A stretch of DNA of 64,000 nucleotides from Warburgia ugandensis (Eukaryota > Streptophyta > Magnoliopsida > Canellales > Canellaceae): contig CP141126.1 in the NCBI GenBank assembly GCA_035236585.1, positions 69,789,414-69,853,413 of the forward strand, given 5' to 3'. Positions 46,363 to 57,411 of this stretch are shown piece after piece (position 1 is the first letter of the stretch; each line of letters begins with the position of its first letter). The position numbers and the translations under genes are program-made. The notes below the pieces were generated by a model. The model saw only the letters and a list, made by a program, of their open reading frames with translations, made no database searches and was not told the DNA's origin.

Positions 46363-47418
46363 TCATAGCCTGTAAAAAGCTCGGTTAAAATTCCACATGG
46401 TGTAGTTGAAGATGACCAATATAGGTGGACTAGTTTTATTTCCCTATCAATTTCATTCTCATAGACAACCAACGTGTATCAGATCCATCCTTGGATGTCC
46501 TTTCTTGGCAATTCCCAATGCTATCATCAACTATAGCAATCCTATGATGAAAATTTCTTTTAGCAACTTTAAAGTTAAACAAAATGTATTTAATGTTGAT
46601 TATTAGCATCAAGACCTTAATGACTCCTTAGTCAACATGATTGATGATCTAATTCTAGAAACTTTTCCACCATTGTCTATCTTAGATCAACTCAAGGCAT
46701 GTCTTCACATTTTAGTCTATATTTTGACACAAATAGATCCATAGATGAAGTGAATGCTCTCATAGATGTCGCACCAACCATGGACACCTCTAAATGGAGA
46801 CCTCTAGTGAAATCTCTACCCCCCTCCAAATTTGTTCATGTACCTTCAGTTGATAAACCATCCACTCTAGTTCTAAAACATTGTGTCATGATTTCAAATA
46901 CTCTAACATGGATCTAATGATTACTTGTGTCTCATCATTGCTTGATATCTCAATCAAGTATAGGAAGGAAAGCTACATGATGTTCTACATGAAAATAAGA
47001 CAGCTTTAGTGTGGACTGTAGTAAACATCAAAGGGATCCCTATTGTGTATATGCATCGAATTCATCTCAAAGAGAATGTTAAAGCATCCACGGAGCATAG
47101 AGAAGGCTTAAGCATGCATGAAAAAGGTTGTTAGACATGAAGTACTTAAACTACTTGATGTTGTTGTAGTATACCATATTTCTGATAGCACTTGCGTCAA
47201 CCCAATTCAAGTTTTACCGAAGAAATCCAAGTACAATAGTCTGCAATGAGGACAACAAATTGATCCTCACTCGCATGACCACTAGGTGGAGAGTCTATAT
47301 TGATTGCTGTAAACTACAGTCCATCACGAGGATAGATCACTTTCCTCTTCCTTTCATTGACCAGATGCTAGAAGTGGCCATAAATATTATTGCTTTCTTA
47401 ATGGTTATTTTAGTTAGG
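46363..47418 (+). repeat. Array unit 9, Athila piece
   Basis: Last Athila PR-RT copy, followed not by a truncated Mutator end but by the longer Mutator-like element at about 47419. This unit is therefore likely the true right end of the array, where the original insertion sits. Confidence 0.85.
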
Positions 47419-47600
47419 GTTTTTTGCAAAAATGCCATAACATTTTGACATTTTACAAAACAAAATCTAATATATTTTCATTTTTACAAATTTTCCATTA
47501 AATTTTTATGAACTTCGCAAATTTGCCATTTTGTTAAATTTTCATCTTAGTTCTCTTTTTTTTTTTTTTTTTTTAATTCCATCTTCATCCTTTTCTACTG
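47419..47600 (+). repeat. Left terminal inverted repeat of Mutator-like element
   Basis: AT-rich, with the CAAAAATGCC hairpin near its tip and a 19-base T run at 47556-47574. It matches the complement of 61050-61223 with scattered differences. Confidence 0.6.
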
Positions 47601-48191
47601 TTGGTAGTTCCCCATTTTTAGCAGCATCTACCTTCACCTTCACCAGCCCCCAACCCTATCGCTTGTCTCCCCACCCTGATGGTGTTATGTCGGTGCTACG
47701 CAAACCTAACCCCTAGTGACAGTGCTGCCTATACAGTCATAACCCCTAAACCCCCACCCCCGGCCTTGTTCGACACCACCCAAATTACCCTAACGAAACA
47801 ATAGCGCCCCCGCCCCCCCAACCGGCACTACCTAAATTGCCCCTCTCCCCAGTGCTACCCAATTGCCCGCCCTAGGCTGGCTCTACCCAAACACTCCACA
47901 AGCTAGCGCTATCTAGAGCCCCCCCTTAGGCCATACTATCCAACCTAGAGATCCCCCTATGCCGAGATAGCCAGCCCATCATCTCCCCCCCCGCCCTTGC
48001 CCCCCCCCCCCACTCGCCATTTCCATACAACCTATATTTCAAGTCTCTAGGCTCCTCCACCCATCTCCATTCCCCTCCTCGATGTTTCTCAAGAACCCCA
48101 ACCCCATCTATAGTGCCCCTTGCTATTTCGGCTACCCCAACGACATTGCCAACCCTCTGCAACCCAACCCCATCTGTAGAGCCCCCCACTC
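47601..48191. other. C-rich Mutator-element interior, left part
   Basis: Strongly C-rich, with runs such as 47995-48011 and repeated phrases like CAACCCCATCTRTAG (near 48105 and 48165). The opposite-strand frame 47926-48231 is glycine-rich from base bias and has no domain. It ends at the CACTC target site (48187-48191). Confidence 0.6.
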
Positions 48192-48763
48192 TGTAATAAC
48201 CCCAATTTTTGTAATTGATTGAGAAAATCAATAAAGTTTGAATTTCAAAAATTTAGGGCTGAAATATTAGGGTTATTTAGAATATACTTCTTATAAAAGT
48301 ATAATCAAGGAATAGGACACGTACAATTGAAATTAAACTTAGCAAACCCTTCAGAATGACTGTAAGCACAACAAATTCTGAATTCGGATGAAAAGTCCTT
48401 AATTTTCTTCATTTTTCTAGACAAAAGGGTAAAATAGTAATTTTACCCAAAAATCAAAATATGAGACATCAAAATTTAGAATGTATTGAGAAATACGAAT
48501 CCAACGCTACTAAGTATGCTCAATTTCGAGATCATGGGAATAAACCCTAATTTTTATACATAAAGGGCAAATTGGTCTTTTTACACCAAGTGGGGCCCAC
48601 AAAGGACCCCAATCCTATGGCCAGCCCACGTGAAATCATGGGTCAAGCCATACCAGCTGGTCTTGGGGAAGAAAGTGGAGAATGGGAGAATCCAATGCTA
48701 AATTAATAATAAAAAATTACCTATCATCATTACACATCATCATGTAAGAAGACCCAAAATGCC

Positions 48764-48771
48764 TATAAATA
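48764..48771 (+). promoter_or_regulatory. TATA box of family-C LTR, second copy
   Basis: TATAAATA followed by ACAACCCC, about 570 bp from the LTR start, equivalent to 6154-6161 in the other copy. Confidence 0.6.
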
Positions 48772-50348
48772 CAACCCCACAAATCCTCCAAAAATGCTTA
48801 TAAAATTCTCATAAAATTATCTTCACTTTTCCTACAAATTTAGACCTAGATCCATCCCCAAAAACCCAAAACTCTCAAGAAATCTCCCTCTTTTCATTTT
48901 CTCTTTCTCTCTCTAGATTGGAACGAGAGACCTAAATTCAATTAGGCACTTTGTTCCAAATCCAATATCACAAATCTCACTATCAAAAACTTCCTACCAT
49001 ACCTTAGCTACAAAACCCCCAAAGAAATTTTGAGATCCAATGGTTCAAACAACAGGAATCGCAAGAAAGGTAGATCTTGGTCTATCTCTTCATAAAAAAG
49101 GGTATTCTTTTAAATTGGACCATATAACCTATATTTTTCTCCAATTAGGTAGGTGGAACTACTTCCTGGACATGTTTATTAGTGTTTTGTGAAGTTTTTA
49201 TTTTACTGTAATTTTATTTTGGTAAAAAAAAAAATTGTAAAGATAAAGTAATGTTAGTACCTTGAAATTAGGAAGATTGAGGGCTCAGATGGAAAATCTG
49301 ACCCTACCAATTGATCCAGAAGGGTTCAAAACCCCTGGGTGTGACGAACTGGGTTTCATATGATGCAAATTTCATAAAAAGGTGAGATCTCTTGCTTTAG
49401 AAATATGAAAAGCATGAAAATCTTTTGTTTTGGAAAGCAATCTTTTGTATAAAATCCCGAGTGTCAAAACACATTTTCAAATCATATAGCCATGGCATAG
49501 TTTTAAATCAACTCTATTCCCAAGAAAGTGTTAGTCACAGCCCCAGCTAGAGAGAGTAACTAAAATCAAGTAACACTCACTAAAAGATAAGGTAGGGATT
49601 TACTTACTTGTACTTAATTTGGATGTTCTCTGTCACGGGTGTAGCCTGTCCTTAAGTGTTTACTTGTATCTGAAAAATATTAAGGATTGGGTGAGTATAC
49701 ACTATACTCAGTAGGAGTCTATCACTACTAGTTTTACAATGCATGCTATATTTTAAACCATATGTTCTTTAAACCATGTGCATGTTTGGACACTCATGTT
49801 CAATATCGATATTAAAAGCCATTGTCAAAATAGAATACTGACAACTTAAAGAATCGCATAATCCAAATCAAAAGTAACATAGATATCATAAACATATGCT
49901 ATGATATGCATAAGATGCTCAACTGAATCCAACTTATGGATCTATGGTTGACCATACTCATGTCATGCCACATGCATGCAAGTAAATCCTCAAAAACATA
50001 GGGCACACTATGCCCACAACCTCAGTGCCGTGTGGTCCCCGGGTACTTAGAGACTCTCGGTCATAGCCTCCACAGGGCATATGACACTTCGACGGGTGCT
50101 GTGACACCTCCAATGGTAGTCCTCATTTACCACAACAATTGAAGTGAGGACAAGCCTTTTTGGCATGGTACCCTTTCCACCTATAGTGGTAGAGGTTGGG
50201 AGGCCACCCCGAATCTCTTGGTGTAGCGTTCACGAGCCTACTAGCCCAAAAGCATACATAGTCCAAATCTCACATCAACATAAATCATGCAATTTATGCA
50301 ATCATTTTTGATGTCCTCTTTGGGTCCCTCACACTACCTGGCCCTCAC

Positions 50349-52968
50349 TGTAATGACTCCAATTTTGTATTATTAAAATCCCAAGTTAGCAATGAAAAGT
50401 TCAGTTTTTGAAGATAAGGGCATTTTGGTTATTTTACTATTCACCTTGACTGAACCCAGAAATTTGGTCCTGAAAATGGTACCATTAGGTGCATCTCAAA
50501 AAAAGGAATCCAACAAGATCAAAATCACCCAAAACGGAGTTAAAATGAGCAAGTTATAGCCCTTTGAAGTTTAAGGGCAAAACTATAATTTTTACAAAAA
50601 ACGAATTTACCCTGCAAAAACACAGGGGCCCGTTTTGATACGGGCACCATTCATCTTCAACCTCTAGAGGGTTCTAGAATGGTGGTGATTGGAGGAGAAA
50701 TCACCGCCATTCTGGAGGTTTCTCCACTGCCATTCAAAGGCGGTGAGAGCCCCCTCCAGAACCCTCTCATAGCTCTATAAATAGAGCTCTTGGGCGCTTC
50801 TAATGGCAGCCCAAAAGGTTGGAGAAAACCCATTGTGGAGGAGTGGCCTAGAGGGAAAAACAAGGAGAAAAACCCAGCAATGAGCCAAGTGTGCACAAGA
50901 TCTCTCAAAACCTGTCTTCACAGTAGTCCTAGGATCAATTTCCCTAGGTTTTTGCATTAAAAACCATGCAAAATGGAGCCCGGGAGAGCCACCAAGGACC
51001 CAGGGACGTTCCTTGGGTCGCACTGGTTTGACAGGGTCAAACCAGGGTGTCCTGAGGATGCCCCGGTTCCCCAACGAACAGGACGTTCCAGTCAGAACGT
51101 CCCACGTTGACCCCCTTTGAAAAACCAAACGGGCGCGTCTGGGGACGCGCTCTCAAAGAGGCAGTCAGGCGGGAAAACCCTGCGCGTCTGCAGACACGCC
51201 CGCTGAGGTCCACGCCACAGATGTGTAGCGCACTAGCAGTGCGGGGTATTTTCGTTACTTAAGGAAGTCGGGGCACACGATGCAGACATGCAGCACCCTA
51301 GCATTCTGTTTTTTCATTCTTAAGAAGCTAATGTACGTGCGACACTAAAACACTTATAACTTGAGATCTAAAGCTCCGATTGAGGTGCCACAAAAGGCGT
51401 TGTGTCCATGTCAACGACGTGGACACATATAAACTATAAAATTCCTGATCAAGGCCCAATCAAAGGTGGGCATGACCCTTAGAATAGGATGGTGACGCAT
51501 GGCCACTAGACCTTTGGAAAACTAATGATACCAAGGTCCAATTAGGACCTTAGGACACCCATAGGCGTAGGGATGGACCCTTAATGCCTAAGTAATAAGA
51601 CCCAACTACTCTAAACCCATAAAAGATAGGCTAAACTAATCTTGAGTTTCCAAACCGTGTTCAGGAGCATACGAGGACAGAAGGGTTAACGCGACCTAGT
51701 CAGGTAGGTTTTCTATTACTACTAGATTCTTTTAAAAGAACTATGATTGCTTTCCAAATACATGATTTAAGTATGTGACTTGTTTAGCATGCATGTGACA
51801 AATGCTTTATGCATAGACATGTTTTGTATATACATTATGCATAGATATGTTTTGCAAACTATTGCATACATTGCATGATCTATGAGCATTAAGTTCTTAC
51901 AAAGATTGCATGTCCTTGAGGGTTGCCAAAAGACACTGGAGTGCCGAGCGCCAGGCAGTTGTGAGGAACCCAAAGAGGACAGGTTTTGAAAAGAGATTTT
52001 TGGCTTATTTGATCGTACATGATTTGGGCTAGTAAGCTCGTGGGTGCTATGCCGAGGGGTGTGGGTTGGCCACCCAGCCTCTACCACTCTTAAGTGGATG
52101 GGTACCACGCCCAAAAAGGGCATGTCCCTGCTTCGACTGCATGTGGTACAAGGGGCTACCACTGGTGTCACGGCGCTGGGTCGAAATGTCATATGCCCCG
52201 TGGAGGTATATGATCCTATGTCCCTAGGTACCCAGGGACCACACAGCGGTGAGGTCGTGGGCATAGTGGGACCCTATGGTTTCGTGGATTTATGTGCATT
52301 GCATATGGCATGATATAAGGTTGGTCGACCATACCATGATGGATATCCATGAGTTGGATTCAATGAAGTATCTTATGCATATTATTATCTTATGATATAT
52401 ATGATACTTTCGACTTGGTTTGTGAGATTCTTAAGTCGTTAGTATTTTAGTTTGACAATGAATTTTTTATATTGATATTGAACTTGAGTATTCAGACTTG
52501 CACATGATTTGAAAGAGCATATGATTTTAAAATATCTCATGCATTATAAAACTAGTAGTGATAGACTCCTACTGAGTATAGTATATACTCACCCAATCCT
52601 CAACATTTTTCAGGATAACTCCATCCACGAGTAGAGGACATCCATATTTAATGCTACAAGCAAGTGAATAAACAAAGGAGACAACTATACATGTGAGTAA
52701 ACTCTCTACCCTTTGGACATGTATATGTATTTATAGTTGGGCTGTGTGTTGTGATTGGATAGACCTGGGGAAAAACATTTATGATTTCTAAAGTTTTTCA
52801 AAAACTACCCTAGTTGTTGTGAAAGCAAATGACACTCGGGGTTTTCAAATTGGCTTTCAAATAAAAGATTTTTTCCGCTGCACTACATTGTTTTTTTTAA
52901 ACAGGGATCCTGCCTTAGGAATTTAGATTTTTCATTTAAAAATGCATTAGAAAACCCGGGTCGTCACA
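50349..52968 (+). mobile_element. Solo LTR, family B, nested in D
   Basis: A 2620-bp LTR from TGTAATGACTCC to CGGGTCGTCACA, flanked by CTCAC (50344-50348, 52969-52973). It carries TATAAATA at 50776-50783 within the same palindrome as the other family-B copies. It is the innermost of four nested elements here: Mutator-like element, then C, then D, then this one. Confidence 0.92.
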
Positions 52969-54156
52969 CTCACAACTGCCTAACTAGTGTCTTTTGGGCA
53001 TTCTAGTGTCTTTTTTCAACCCTCAAGGATATGCAGTTATCCAAATGATCCAATCTCAATCTTCGTAAATCAGGCAATTTATGCATTTGTTTTCAAAGCA
53101 TGCGAGCAATGCATTCATAAAATCATCTCAATGCAAATGATCACATTCAAGACCATATATTATGAAAACAACTCCATAATATAAAAGCAATAAATCTATG
53201 CATTAGAAAAGCAACCATGATTCAAAACATGTATTCTCAAAGCATCATGGGTTCTTTTTAAAAGTCTAGTAGTGATAGGACACCTACCTGATTTGATCGT
53301 GCTAGTCCCCTTGTCCTCGTACATTTCTAGACTTGGTTTAGGGGAAAAAGGTTAACTTGGCTTCTTTTACCTCAATACTTTGGCATTAAGGGTTTATTCC
53401 CATGCTTAAGGGCCTCCTAAGGTCCCTAACTAGGCCTTAGTCAGGTTTGCAAAGGTTTAGTGGCCCCGCGCCACTATCATGGTTTAAGGCTAATGCTAGC
53501 CCTAGATAGGGGCTTGATCAGGTATTTTATGGTTTGGGTGTGTCCGCGCCATCGATGCGGACACAACACCTCTCATGGCACCTCAATCAGAGTCCTAGAA
53601 CTCAAGTTATGGGTATTTTAGTGTTAGGAATACATAGAACGCCCAAAACGGCCCTGCATCACTGCTCCTGGGATGCACCTGCGTTCCGGTTGAGTGGCGA
53701 CCGGCTCGCACATGCGGTAGCATGCTCCCGGGCGTCATCAAGCTGGGCGTTCTGGGTAAACAGAAAGCGCGATGTCATTGTCGCAGGCCCACACGAGGCG
53801 GGTGCCTGGGATGCTAACGTGTCCCGCGTCAGCTGCGAGAGCCCCACAGGGCGCGTCCGCCGACGCACTGGGCCTCCACCCCTTTTTTCATTTTTCTGCA
53901 CATCCACGGACGTGCCCATCGGTTTTCCATTAACGCACTGGGTGCATTTTGGTTCCCTAGAGCCCCATTTTGCATGGTTTTTCATGTAAAAACTTAGGAA
54001 AATTCAACCTAAGACTAGGGGGGAGATGGGTTTGGAGTTGTTTAAGGCGTACCTAGTTTGTGGCTGGGTATTTTTCATGTTTTCTCCTCTTGCCTACAAC
54101 TCCAAGATTGGTTTTTCCTAGGGTTTTGGGCTGTCATTGGAGGTGCCCAATAGCTC

Positions 54157-54164
54157 TATTTATA
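54157..54164 (-). promoter_or_regulatory. TATA box of solo LTR D
   Basis: TATAAATA on the minus strand with partly kept palindromic arms (AGCTCTATAAATAGAGCT-like), at the same place as in other family-B LTRs. Confidence 0.55.
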
Positions 54165-54589
54165 GAGCTTAAGGAGGGTTCTAGAGGGGGGTTTCCACTG
54201 CCATGGAATGGCGGTGGAGAAACCTCCAGAATGGTGGTGGTTTCCCCCCTGCACACCGAGAATGTCGGTGATACAGTACATTTGAGAAGAAGGGGGTGCC
54301 CGTATCAAAACGGGTCCTTGTTTTCTTAGGCCAATTCATTTTAAATTTAATTATAATTTTGCCCTTGAACTTCAAAGGTCCATAACTTGCTCATTTTAAC
54401 TTTGTTTTGGGTGATTCTAGTCTTGTTGGATTCCTTTTTCCGAGACACACCTAAGGGTACCATTCTAAGGACCAAATTTCTGGGTCTAGTCAGGGTAAAT
54501 AGTGAAATGACCAAAATACCCTTATCTCAAAAAGTGAACTTTTCATTACCAACATGGGGTTTCAAGGTTACAAAAATGGAGTCATTACA

Positions 54590-54781
54590 CTAGGGTACAA
54601 TTTTAACAAATTTCTATTGAGATTGGGTCATCAATTAAGAAGGGATAGAATGGACGATACAGAATGGACAGTCTGATCTCCCAATTGAAATGAAGCTATC
54701 TAAATTGTTTATTTGGATAGATCTAAGAGATATTAAGGGATTTACCCACTATGGTAGGAAAAACCTAAAAATTACAAAGGG
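54590..54781 (+). other. Family-C LTR segment between D and E
   Basis: About 190 bp of family-C LTR, matching the complement of parts of roughly 4940-5620. It begins with D's target copy and ends with E's target site AAGGG (54777-54781). Confidence 0.75.
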
Positions 54782-57411
54782 TGTCACGACTCGGGTTTTT
54801 TATATGATGCAATTTTGATAAAAAGGCGAGATCTCTTGTTTTATAAATATGAGATGCATGAAAATCTTTTCCCATTTGGAAAACAACCTTTCATAAAAAC
54901 CCCAAGTGTTCAAACACATTCTCAATTTATTTAGCCATGGCAAAGTTTAAATCAATATTATTTCCAAGAAAGTGTTAGTCACAAATTTCAGCTATTAGAG
55001 AGTAACTACAATCAAGTAACATTGAAAGATAAGATAGGGGTTTACTTACTTGTACTTAGCCTGTGTCTCCTAGTACAAATGTCCCTTGCCCTTAAGTATT
55101 TACTTTATATTTGAAAAATGTTGAGGATTGGGTGAGTATATAATATACTCAGTAGGAGCCTATCACTACTAGTTTTATAAATGCATGAGATGTTTTTAAA
55201 ATCACATGCTCATTCAAAATATGCGTATGTTTGAATACTCGAGTTCAATATCAGTATAAGAATCCATAATCCACTGAAATACTCATGACTTAAAAGATCG
55301 CATAATCCAAAATTGAAAGTATCATATATATATATGATGACGTCATGATATGCAATAGATGCTTCATGAAGTCCAACTCATGGATCTCTAGTATGGTATG
55401 GTCGACCATCCTCATATCATGCTATATGAAATGTACATAACTCATCAAACCATAGGGTCCACTATGCCCACGACCTCCTCGCCGTGTGGTCCCCGGGTAC
55501 CAGAGGACACTCAGTCATAGCCTCCACGGGGCCTATGACATGTCTTCATCGTAAATCATGCAATTTATGAAATCGGTTGCAAAACATGCATGCAATGCTA
55601 GTCTCGCATTCAAAGTCATAACCTTGCCTAGAATCTTGACAGCCTAGAAGCCTGCCAGCCTAGAAGCCTGTTAGCTCTCTTTGGCCCGCCCTCATCAGCC
55701 CGTCTTCATCGGCTAAGGCTACACTTATCATGCAGACAAGCAAAAACCTCTTTTCAAAACCAGTCCTCTTTGGGTCCCTCACAACTGCCTGGCCCTTGGC
55801 ACTCCAGCGTCTTTTGGCAACCCTCAAGGACATGCAATCTTTGCAAGTACTTAAATCATGCAATGTATGCACTTGTTTGCAAAGCATGTATGTGCATAAT
55901 ATATATGCAATTTTTTACGAAACATGTTTATGTACAAAATGTTTATCATATGCATGTTGAATCAAGTCATGCTAAACAAGTCATATACTTATAACATATG
56001 TTCTCAAAACAATAATAGATCTTTTAAAAGAATCTAATAGTGATAGAGCACCAACCTGGCTAGGTCGCATTAACCCTTTTGTCCTCGGACGCTCCTGAAC
56101 ATGGTTTGGGGACTCAAGATTAGTTTAACCTATCTTTTATAGGTTTAGAGCAGTTGGGTCTTATTGCATAGGCATTAGGGGTCCATCCCTATGCCTATGG
56201 GTGTCCTAAGGTCCTAATTGGGCCTTCGTATCCTCAGTTTTCCAAAGTTCTATTGGCCACACACCACCATCCTTTTCTAAGGGTCATGCCCTCCTTTGAT
56301 TCGGCCTTGATTAGGAATTTTATGGTTTGGATGTGTCTGCATCGTCGACACGGACACAACGCCTTTTACGGCGCCTCAATCGGAGCGCTAGATCTCAAGT
56401 TATAAGCATTTTAGTGTTGTATGAACACAAGACCCGTAAGACTTAAAATACGGAATGCTAGGGCGCTGCGCGTCAGCGTCATGCGCCCTGGCTTCTTTAA
56501 CAAAACAAAAATTCGACGCACGCTAGCGTGCAGCACATCTGTGGCGTGCGCCTCAGCGGGCACATCTGCAGACGCGCGGTACGCTCCGCTCATCTGACTC
56601 TTTAGCAGGCGCGTCCCCGGACGCGCCCATTGGTTTTCTTCTGACGCGTTCGACGCGTCACGTTCTGTCTGGAACGTCTGCGTCGACTGGCGGACCGAGG
56701 CATCCTCAGGAAACCCTAGTTCGACCCTGTCGCACCAGTGCGGCCCTGGGGATGTCCCAGGGTCCTTGGTGGCTCTCCCAGGCTCCGTTTTGCATGCTTT
56801 TTCATGCAAAAACTTAGGGGAATTGACCTTGGAACTATACGGGAGATGGGTTTTGAGCGATCTCGGACGTACCTGGCTCCTTGCTGGGTTTTTCTCCTTG
56901 TTTTCCCCTTTAGGTCACTGCTTCACTACCGGTTTTCTCCAAGGTTTTGGGCTGCCATTAGAGGCACCCAAGAGCTCTATTTATAGGGCTTTTAAAGAGG
57001 GTTCTGGAGGGGTTCTAACCGCCTTTGAATGGCAGTGGAGAAACCTCCAGAATGGCAGTGATTTCTTCTTGAAACACCGCCGTTCCAGAAACCTCTAGGA
57101 GGTTGAAGGTGAAGGGTGCCCGTATCAAAACGGGCACCTGTGTTTTTCAGGTTAAGTCGTTTTTGTGAAATTTACAATTTTGCCCCTGAACTTCAAAGGG
57201 CCATATCTTGCTCATTTTAACTCCGTTTTGGGTGATTTTGGTCTCGTTGGATTCCTTTTTCCAAGATGCATCTAATGGAACCACTTTTAGGACCAAATTC
57301 TTGGATTTAGTCAAGGAAACCAGTGAAATGACCAAAATGCCCTTATCTTTAAAACTGAACTTTTCATTGCTAAACTTGGAATTTCAATATTAAAAAATTG
57401 GAGTCATTACA
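54782..57411 (-). mobile_element. Solo LTR E (family-B subfamily), minus strand
   Basis: On the minus strand it starts TGTAATGACTCC at 57411 and ends GAGTCGTGACA at 54782, flanked by AAGGG (54777-54781, 57412-57416). Length 2630 bp, the family-B LTR size. It is most similar to D. It holds a private segment near 55640-55700 with the doubled phrase AGCCTAGAAGCCTG, in place of a block present in other copies. Confidence 0.9.
56978..56985 (-). promoter_or_regulatory. TATA box of solo LTR E
   Basis: TATAAATA on the minus strand, at the conserved family-B position, with one arm of the palindrome kept. Confidence 0.55.

Larger units (their letters stand above)
49340..54589 (-). mobile_element. Solo LTR D (family-B subfamily), minus strand
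   Basis: Read on the minus strand it starts TGTAATGACTCCATTTTTG at 54589 and ends GTTCGTCACA at 49340. Flanks CTGGG (49335-49339) and CTAGG (54590-54594) are a target duplication with one mismatch. The other family-C LTR has CCCCTAGGG at this place, so CTAGG was the target. It is interrupted by a plus-strand family-B solo LTR (50349-52968). Net length is about 2.63 kb. Its 3' end differs from plus-strand family-B copies and matches solo LTR E, so D and E form a subfamily. Confidence 0.87.

Noticed and set aside
39376-47418. Regular array that could be read as CRISPR or a classical centromere satellite
   Set aside because: Units are 1.4 kb, contain recognisable retrotransposon pol sequence and a DNA-transposon end, and have no short repeat-spacer pattern. 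A satellite origin from mobile elements fits better.
47926-48231. A glycine-rich 101-codon minus-strand frame
   Set aside because: It is produced by C-runs on the plus strand and crosses the boundary of the Mutator-like element and the family-C LTR, so it is not one gene.
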